Origin: an uncultured Mycoplasmatota bacterium
GTDB lineage: Bacteria > Bacillota_I > Bacilli_A > RF39 > UBA660
Direction: 5' to 3'
Assembly (NCBI GenBank): GCA_900546715.1
Contig: UREA01000044.1
Span: 1-9,222 of the forward strand
DNA length: 9,222 nt
In this document: one piece after another, positions 4,703 to 9,222 of the stretch
Numbering within the stretch: position 1 is the stretch's first letter
How the letters are laid out: every line of letters begins with the position of its first letter
Notes under the pieces: model-generated
Databases searched by the model: none
Seen by the model: the letters and a program-made list of their open reading frames with translations, nothing else
Told to the model about the DNA's origin: nothing
Program-made: the position numbers and the translations under genes

Positions 4703-5791
4703 TTAAGATTCTTCCCAATCTACATTTTTTTCTTCTGCAAAATCTAATAATTTATCATAAATATATTGCAAAGAATCCTTATCTTCATTAGTAGTTTGAC
4801 TGATCTTCTTATTCTCTCCTAAATATTGCGTCACCACTGAATCTACAAAATTTTTATACTTAGCTGTATATAGCGCTTTATAGATTGGTTGAATCATATT
4901 TTTTAAATCTTCATAAGTTTTACTTTTTTCTTCTTTGACTTTTTCTTTTTTGCTTTCTTCTTCTGCGAAAGTAATTGCTTTTACTCCTAATTTCTCAGCT
5001 TCTTTTTCACAAGCTAATTTAATAGCATTCTTTAAATTTTCTTCTGTAAAAGGATCAATAATCGGTTGACACTCTGTATATCTACTACGTGCAAAAAATT
5101 CTTTATGCTGAACACAATGTCCTCTGGATAAAATAGGAACCCCATCATCTCCAATTCCTTGTGATTCCAAATAAATCATAAAATCAGGAATATCTTTTAA
5201 ACAATTACCTGCTTTATTGAATGTTGTCTTAGGAATAATATATTCATATTCTCTATTCTTTTTATCTTTCATTGTTTTAATTTCATCATGAAAAATAAGA
5301 ACAACACAATATCCTGACAAAGCTAATTTATTAATTTGAATATCAATTTCTCTATTTAGAGAAACATATCCTCCTCCATAAGGAATAGCACTAATTTCAT
5401 TGATAGGATTAAAATCAGTAAAATTAGCAGACTGTTCTTCATTATAACGAGAAATAATATATTGAGTGCATAAATTTGGAATTTTATCAGCTGTATCTAC
5501 AACTACACAATCATACATTTCACGAACTTTTTCTCTCTTCTTTTTATTCCTGGTAGTAAGCTGATTAATAGCATCTCTAAAGTCATGCCAATTCTCAATA
5601 TCATATACACAAAGATCGCTTTGTGCATTATACCCTTTTTCAGTAGCTAACCAAAGAGTTTTGCCAGGAAACAATCTTGCAGAAACATAAGATTTTCCTG
5701 TATTATTTGTTCCATAAATGCCAATAATTTTTCCTGCTAATCCAGTAGTAATTGTAGTTTTAGTAATTTCAGTAATGTCAAATTTTCCCAT
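4703..5791 (-). CDS. RecA-like ATPase, Sak4-type phage recombinase (AAA_24 family)
   Basis: The 362-aa protein has a RecA-fold NTPase core: Walker A GTNNTGKS (27-34), Walker B CVVVDT (95-100, D99) and a probable sensor after strand 4 in VVLIFHDE (H168). These features and the short length fit the phage nucleotide-binding family that includes Sak4, single-strand annealing or RecA-like proteins often encoded beside an SSB, as here. A lysine/glutamate-rich linker (about 278-295) joins a C-terminal helical domain (about 293-360) ending DWEES, a possible partner-binding region. The ATG at 5791 is four bases after the SSB-like stop, with GGTGA as ribosome site inside the end of that gene, so the two are tightly coupled. 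An alternative is a DNA-repair or packaging-type ATPase, but the context favours recombination. Confidence 0.82.
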   Translation of the reverse strand: MGKFDITEITKTTITTGLAGKIIGIYGTNNTGKSYVSARLFPGKTLWLATEKGYNAQSDLCVYDIENWHDFRDAINQLTTRNKKKREKVREMYDCVVVDTADKIPNLCTQYIISRYNEEQSANFTDFNPINEISAIPYGGGYVSLNREIDIQINKLALSGYCVVLIFHDEIKTMKDKKNREYEYIIPKTTFNKAGNCLKDIPDFMIYLESQGIGDDGVPILSRGHCVQHKEFFARSRYTECQPIIDPFTEENLKNAIKLACEKEAEKLGVKAITFAEEESKKEKVKEEKSKTYEDLKNMIQPIYKALYTAKYKNFVDSVVTQYLGENKKISQTTNEDKDSLQYIYDKLLDFAEEKNVDWEES

Positions 5792-5795
5792 AATT

Positions 5796-6854
5796 TCACC
5801 AATTTAAATCTTCAAAATCAAAACTATCATCATCATTATCAAAATCTGTATCCCAAGGAGTATTAGTTGTCGCCTTAGATTTCAACCTTTCCTTAGCAGC
5901 CTCTTTTTTTGTCTGAAGTAAAGTTTTTTTGTTATCATCTTTACTTTTCCCTACTAATTCGTTCAAATAATTTTCTCTAATTTTAATAGCTTTATCCATA
6001 GTAGTAGGATTAATCCAATCAGTTTTAACAAGAACTTCATTACCATTTTCATCTGTCTCTACAAGAGATTCTGGTTCTTCAATCTCATCTTCCCCACCTA
6101 CAAGAATCAATTCTTGAACATCAAAACCATTATTAACTGTAACTTTTGTTTTTCTTCCAAACTTCTTTTCTCCTACGCGTCCTCCAACATGTCGTGCAAT
6201 AAGCTCAAAATCAAAAGGTACAGTCATTCCCACTTCATAACAATCTTCAAAATCTTCGGCCAAATCTTCATTCACAATGGCCTTTACAGGAAAGCATGCG
6301 CCTTTATTATCAGCACCATAAAGAGTTAGTAACAAACGCCCTGTTTCTTCTTCATTAACAATTTCTTTTTTGATAGACTGAATATAAAGAGTTGCTTTAA
6401 GTGCAGTTCCAGTAGGAACATTTTCATCTAATACAGTTTTTGCTTTTTGTGCTTTATTAACATTCCATCTCAAAGTAGTGGAAACATTTCCTTGTTGATT
6501 AACATAATCATTAATTCTTATAGTTCCTTCTACATTTAAAGAGGTGGGAATTTCATCATCTTTTCTGTCAATTTCAGGGACCCATTCCAACATTTTAAGA
6601 TACATAGGCCACATCGGATTCTCTTTTCCTTTATTAGTGAGATTAGTTCCATATACATTAAATGTATGAATTCCATTCGCTGTTCTCACTGTGAATCCGC
6701 CATTAATTCTTTCTCCTTCGACTTTTTCAGATTGACCATTTTCATTTGTAATTTTAATATCACAAACTTCCCGCTTCAAATTAGTTTCATACAAGGTGCC
6801 AACACATCTAAAATAATTCTTTGTTCTTTGCAAAATAGATTCATTAATACTCAT
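5796..6854 (-). CDS. Probable single-stranded DNA-binding protein with acidic tail
   Basis: The 352-aa product is beta-rich through about residue 260 (for example NGGFTVRTANGIHTFNVYG and LNVEGTIRINDYV), as expected for one or more OB folds. A charged helical segment follows, then a very acidic C-terminus, DTDFDNDDDSFDFEDLNW. An acidic tail with a terminal aromatic residue is a hallmark of functional SSBs (bacterial SSB ends in F; T7 gp2.5 ends in F); here it ends in W. It is far longer than typical SSB (about 170 aa), so it is a divergent phage SSB analogue, not a canonical ssb. The ATG at 6854 is chosen over an upstream in-frame TTG because AAAGGGA lies five bases before it. The neighbouring Sak4-like ATPase supports the role. 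Confidence 0.72.
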   Translation of the reverse strand: MSINESILQRTKNYFRCVGTLYETNLKREVCDIKITNENGQSEKVEGERINGGFTVRTANGIHTFNVYGTNLTNKGKENPMWPMYLKMLEWVPEIDRKDDEIPTSLNVEGTIRINDYVNQQGNVSTTLRWNVNKAQKAKTVLDENVPTGTALKATLYIQSIKKEIVNEEETGRLLLTLYGADNKGACFPVKAIVNEDLAEDFEDCYEVGMTVPFDFELIARHVGGRVGEKKFGRKTKVTVNNGFDVQELILVGGEDEIEEPESLVETDENGNEVLVKTDWINPTTMDKAIKIRENYLNELVGKSKDDNKKTLLQTKKEAAKERLKSKATTNTPWDTDFDNDDDSFDFEDLNW

Positions 6855-6877
6855 ACTTATCCCTTTCTTAAAAACAA

Positions 6878-7174
6878 TCAATAAAAAATATTACAATTTG
6901 GACAATACCATTCATTTACATTTTTTTTATCTCTATACTCTAATTCATTATATTCTTCTGTAAAAGTATAATAATCTAATTCATCTCCACAAACAACACA
7001 TCTATTCATTCTATTTAATTCATTTTTTGCTTGATCTGATAAATAAGATAATAAATAATTGTCTGTATTTAAAGCTGATAAATATAAATAACAATCAGCT
7101 TCTATATCTGGGTAATCTTCAAACATTAAATGAATAGCTTCTAATACTTCAGGAGTCATATTTGGCTTTCTCAT
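6878..7174 (-). CDS. 98-aa protein with C-terminal zinc ribbon, function unknown
   Basis: Two CxxC pairs, C59/C62 (CVVCGDEL) and C91/C94 (CPNCNIFY), form a zinc ribbon in the last 40 residues. The N-terminal half is acidic and helical (MTPEVLEAIHLMFEDYPDIE). The ATG at 7174 follows GGAGGA with a somewhat long spacer (about 10 nt). A short out-of-frame ATG directly after GGAGGA leads nowhere. The gene ends 23 bp before the SSB-like start and is part of the same transcript. Such small zinc-ribbon proteins are common in phage early regions, with roles from nucleic-acid binding to host takeover; none can be assigned here. Confidence 0.75.
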   Translation of the reverse strand: MRKPNMTPEVLEAIHLMFEDYPDIEADCYLYLSALNTDNYLLSYLSDQAKNELNRMNRCVVCGDELDYYTFTEEYNELEYRDKKNVNEWYCPNCNIFY

Positions 7175-7214
7175 CTATTGACATTCCTCCTTTCTTATTT
7201 ATTTTCTTTTGTCA

Positions 7215-7808
7215 TTATTTGTTTTCTTCCTCAATTTGTTTAAGACTTTCAACAAAATCGTTTACAAATTGCTTTCTTCTTTCTATACGTCTAATTTCAT
7301 CTTCATATTGTTTTTTAGCACGCTCCATATTATTTTTACGCACATTAATTAGTTTTTGTATATATTTAATCGCAGCTTCATCGCTGTCATCAAACGGCGT
7401 ATTAATAATTTGTTGATAACGCTCAATACCTTCAGAAAAAGAATCGCTTATATTAATTTGTTCAAGAGCAAATTTCTTAATAGAAAAACATTCTTCATTC
7501 GGAGGAATCCATCTCTCTATTTCATTGCGAATTTTCTTGTAACAAGCACTTTTTGCTTTCAATTTTTCAAGATTATTCATAGCATGATAGATATTATTAT
7601 CATATTCTATTTTCATACGTTTTTTTGCTTCGTCTAAACTTATTTCAACTACTTCTTCTAAAGAGCGTTTAGCATTCTCATAATTATTTTTTTTATATTT
7701 ACTAATTGGACGAGTTATAGATTCATCTTTTTGAGCACATAATAATAAAAAATCTTTACCGTTAGTAATTTCTCCGTTTTCAATATAAATAGTATATCCA
7801 GTTGCCAT
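7215..7808 (-). CDS. 197-aa phage protein with coiled coil (MATGYT family)
   Basis: The ATG at 7808 is preferred to an in-frame TTG two codons earlier: AAGAAGGG lies eight bases before the ATG but only about two before the TTG. The N-terminus (MATGYTIYIENGEITNGKDF, then LLLCAQ) resembles, from memory, a conserved start of uncharacterised phage proteins of the type M..GYT..I..G.i.s...F.l.CAR. The rest is strongly charged and helical. Segments about 45-95 and 150-195 (RKNNMERAKKQYEDEIRRIE) look like coiled coils, so it probably oligomerises or binds a partner. It follows the recombinase stop at 7834 by 25 bp. Function unknown. Confidence 0.78.
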   Translation of the reverse strand: MATGYTIYIENGEITNGKDFLLLCAQKDESITRPISKYKKNNYENAKRSLEEVVEISLDEAKKRMKIEYDNNIYHAMNNLEKLKAKSACYKKIRNEIERWIPPNEECFSIKKFALEQINISDSFSEGIERYQQIINTPFDDSDEAAIKYIQKLINVRKNNMERAKKQYEDEIRRIERRKQFVNDFVESLKQIEEENK

Positions 7809-7833
7809 ATACAATGCCCTTCTTCAATAAATA

Positions 7834-8667
7834 TTAAAATGCCATAGTCATCATTGCTTTGTTAATTGCTTCTTGATCGTTTTTTATATAACTCATAGTG
7901 GTTTTAATATTACTATGGCCTAAACTATATTGGATTATATGTAATGGAATACCACTATTCGCCTTAGTCGTTGCAAAAGCCACTCTAAGCCAATGAGCAG
8001 AAACATCTTGCCAAAAAGGAATCTTAGCTTTTTTCGCTACTTGTTTTAACATTAAGTTGAAATTATTATTTTTCACCGATTCATTTCTATTGGTAATAAA
8101 CAGAGGACCATTTTGTTCACCTCTAACCAACAAATATTTATCTACTAAATTTTTAGTATCATCATTGATAAAAATTGTTCTTCGTTTATTACCTTTCCCC
8201 ACAACCTCAATTTCTCTGCCTAATTCACCTGTCATATTATGAAATTGATCTAATGTAATACTAATCATTTCATTAAATCTTAAACCAGTTGTAGCTAAAA
8301 ACATAATCATAGCTTGATCTCTTATATTAGAACAATTATTAATTAGTTCTCTAATCATGTAAGATTTGGGGCAATGTTTTTGTTTTATTTTCAATGCTGG
8401 AAGATTAATTTGAGAAACAGGATTCGTTGTAATTTGATCGGTTTTAACTAAAAAATCAAAATAATTTTTAATTGCTGCTTTCATTAATCTCTTGGTATTA
8501 GAAGATAAATTGTTGTTAGCAAGCCAATTATTGATATCATTATAATCAACATCTTTTTCTTCTTTTCCAATAAAATCTAAGGCTGATTGTACATAATGAA
8601 TATAAGAAGAAATAGTGTTGGCAGACCTGCTTTCAGCTTTCAAATAAGTTAAATAATTCTTATTCAT
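7834..8667 (-). CDS. Tyrosine recombinase (phage integrase or Xer-like)
   Basis: Cuts and rejoins DNA at a specific site through a 3'-phosphotyrosine. Residues 1 to about 85 form the SAM-like core-binding domain (YLKAESRSANTISSYIHYV). The catalytic domain has R130 (TTGLRFNE), K158 (VGKGNKRR), H225 and R228 (HWLR), H251 (LGHSNIKTT) and nucleophile Y260 (MSYI), so the set is complete. In motif HxLRHTFAT the usual second H is V. At 277 aa it lacks an arm-binding domain and is close in size to XerC/XerD. It could integrate the element or resolve dimers of a plasmid-like form. The ATG at 8667 follows AAGGAGG. It lies within the replication cluster, which is less usual for a lysogeny integrase. The tRNA-like sequence at 9077-9139 may mark an attachment site. 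Confidence 0.92.
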   Translation of the reverse strand: MNKNYLTYLKAESRSANTISSYIHYVQSALDFIGKEEKDVDYNDINNWLANNNLSSNTKRLMKAAIKNYFDFLVKTDQITTNPVSQINLPALKIKQKHCPKSYMIRELINNCSNIRDQAMIMFLATTGLRFNEMISITLDQFHNMTGELGREIEVVGKGNKRRTIFINDDTKNLVDKYLLVRGEQNGPLFITNRNESVKNNNFNLMLKQVAKKAKIPFWQDVSAHWLRVAFATTKANSGIPLHIIQYSLGHSNIKTTMSYIKNDQEAINKAMMTMAF

Positions 8668-8716
8668 TTCATTATCCTCCTTTTTAATTTAGAGACAATA
8701 AATAAATTCAAATACT

Positions 8717-8893
8717 TTATTTGATATCTTTTTCTTTTAATACTAATGAATCATCTAACCAAGCCAAAATAGGAGCATTTCTCACAATATTTAAACAAGC
8801 CTCTATTGCAGAAGTTTCTTCACCATTTGGTAAATTATTAAACCACTCCTCGAAAATACTTTCAATATACTCTCTTCCTATTAAACTTTGCAT
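8717..8893 (-). CDS. 58-aa acidic small protein, first gene of the cluster
   Basis: The ATG at 8893 follows an excellent site, GGGAGGAG, seven bases upstream, so it is very likely translated. The product begins MQSLIGREYIESIFEEWFNN and ends VLKEKDIK. It is acidic, probably all-helical, and has no cysteine pair, signal or membrane segment. It is the promoter-proximal gene of the leftward cluster and ends 49 bp before the recombinase start. By position it could be an excisionase or a regulator, but excisionases are usually basic winged-helix proteins and this one is acidic. Family not recognised. Confidence 0.72.
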   Translation of the reverse strand: MQSLIGREYIESIFEEWFNNLPNGEETSAIEACLNIVRNAPILAWLDDSLVLKEKDIK

Positions 8894-8932
8894 TATTTAA
8901 CTCCTCCCGTTTTTCTGTTTTTCTTTATAAAT

Positions 8933-8961
8933 AAAATATCACTTTTATATAGAAAAATCAA
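8933..8961 (-). promoter_or_regulatory. Probable promoter of the replication and recombination cluster
   Basis: On the minus strand, TTGATT (8956-8961) and TATTTT (8933-8938) have 17-bp spacing, about 40 bp before the first gene's ATG. The hexamers are weaker than those of the RNA and nrdD promoters. The genes from 8893 to 1792 have short gaps or overlaps and no internal terminator, so one transcript from here is likely. Confidence 0.55.
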
Positions 8962-8970
8962 TAGACAAAA

Positions 8971-9010
8971 TAAACAAAAACCCTCTCTATCCAGAGAAGG
9001 TTTTTGTTTA
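8971..9010. terminator. Bidirectional stem-loop terminator
   Basis: AAACAAAAACC (8972-8982) pairs with GGTTTTTGTTT (8999-9009), and an inner CTCT/AGAG helix tops the stem. T-rich tracts follow on both strands. It separates the tRNA-like locus on the right from the gene cluster on the left. Confidence 0.75.
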
Positions 9011-9056
9011 TAAAATGGAGGTTAAGCATGCAAAAGACGAAACGCTTCAGGGCGTG

Positions 9057-9075
9057 TAGAGAAATAAATTCTCTA
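9057..9075. repeat. 7-bp hairpin next to the tRNA-like sequence
   Basis: TAGAGAA (9057-9063) pairs with TTCTCTA (9069-9075) around ATAAA. It lies one base beyond the encoded CCA of the tRNA-like element, as the trailer hairpin does at tRNA-Leu. It could be a processing signal or part of a recombinase core site; the sequence alone does not decide. Confidence 0.4.
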
Positions 9076-9076
9076 C

Positions 9077-9139
9077 TGGTGATTCGTTAGAGAATCGAAC
9101 TCTAAACATTTTACTTAAAAATGTCCTATCAGACGAACC
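9077..9139 (-). tRNA. Shortened tRNA-like sequence (D arm reduced), possible att remnant
   Basis: The 3' part is canonical: T arm TAGAG-TTCGATT-CTCTA, acceptor strand ACGAATC, discriminator A and encoded CCA (9077-9079). The 5' acceptor strand GGTTCGT (9133-9139) pairs with it over 7 bp, including one G-U. Between acceptor and T stem there are only 28 nt, where about 40 are normal. The D arm is reduced to a possible GTC/GAC hairpin, and the anticodon arm CATTT-TTAAGTA-AAATG gives AAG with an unusual U at position 37. So this is a degenerate or D-armless tRNA, a tRNA fragment copied at an attachment site, or a real tRNA damaged by errors near the sequence end. Amino-acid identity is left open. 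Confidence 0.5.
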
Positions 9140-9140
9140 A

Positions 9141-9222
9141 TGTTTTTTTTTTTTTTTTATTTTTTATTTTTTTTAAATTTAATAAAAAAAAAAAAAAAAT
9201 TATTTAAAATTAACCAAAAAAC
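9141..9222. other. Low-complexity A/T homopolymer tail
   Basis: Runs of 10-15 T, then A, with almost no C or G fill the last 80 bases. This looks like a low-quality sequence end more than biology. No gene or signal can be called in it. Confidence 0.7.

Noticed and set aside
9028..9090. 20-aa rightward ORF (MQKTKRFRACREINSLLVIR) after GGAGG
   Set aside because: The ribosome site is good, but the frame runs into the tRNA-like element and there is no promoter; too short to support.

Overview
The window is a very AT-rich (roughly 25-30% GC) accessory segment, most likely from a phage, phage-plasmid or other mobile element of a low-GC Firmicutes (Clostridia-like) host. The evidence is the strong AGGAGG-type ribosome binding sites, near-consensus sigma-A promoters (TTGACA-17-TATAAT), codon use, and a phage-style replication gene set. 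Both edges look unreliable. The first ~400 bases are GC-rich and unlike everything else, and the last ~80 bases are A/T homopolymer.

Layout, left to right. (1) 1-725, minus: the N-terminal part of an anaerobic ribonucleotide reductase (nrdD), cut by the left edge, with an NrdR-type operator and a consensus promoter upstream. Its base composition changes abruptly near position 400, at the join between the ATP-cone and the catalytic domain. (2) About 840-1740: a region of RNA genes and control signals. Back-to-back divergent promoters at 1139-1202 drive a structured, unidentified RNA leftward and a 54-aa protein gene rightward. A tRNA-Leu(UAA) at 1607-1693 has its own consensus promoter, is bracketed by two hairpins, and is followed by a second unidentified structured RNA that ends at a strong bidirectional terminator. 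(3) 1792-8893, minus: one compact, co-directional gene cluster. In transcription order it holds a 58-aa protein, a tyrosine recombinase, a phage coiled-coil protein, a zinc-ribbon protein, an SSB-like protein with an acidic tail, a RecA-like (Sak4-type) ATPase, a zinc-finger protein, a 52-aa membrane peptide, a DnaB-like helicase, an interrupted beta-rich ORF and a small cysteine-rich protein. (4) 8939-9222: promoter, bidirectional terminator, a shortened tRNA-like sequence lacking a normal D arm (possibly an attachment-site remnant), and low-complexity sequence.

The large cluster reads as a DNA replication and recombination module: ssDNA binding (SSB-like), strand annealing or exchange (Sak4-like), unwinding (DnaB-like) and site-specific recombination (integrase or Xer-like), with nrdD supplying dNTPs under anaerobic conditions. 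No capsid, terminase or conjugation gene is visible, so the element type cannot be settled. The least explained parts are the two structured RNAs around the tRNA, the chimeric nrdD, and the interrupted ORF after the helicase.
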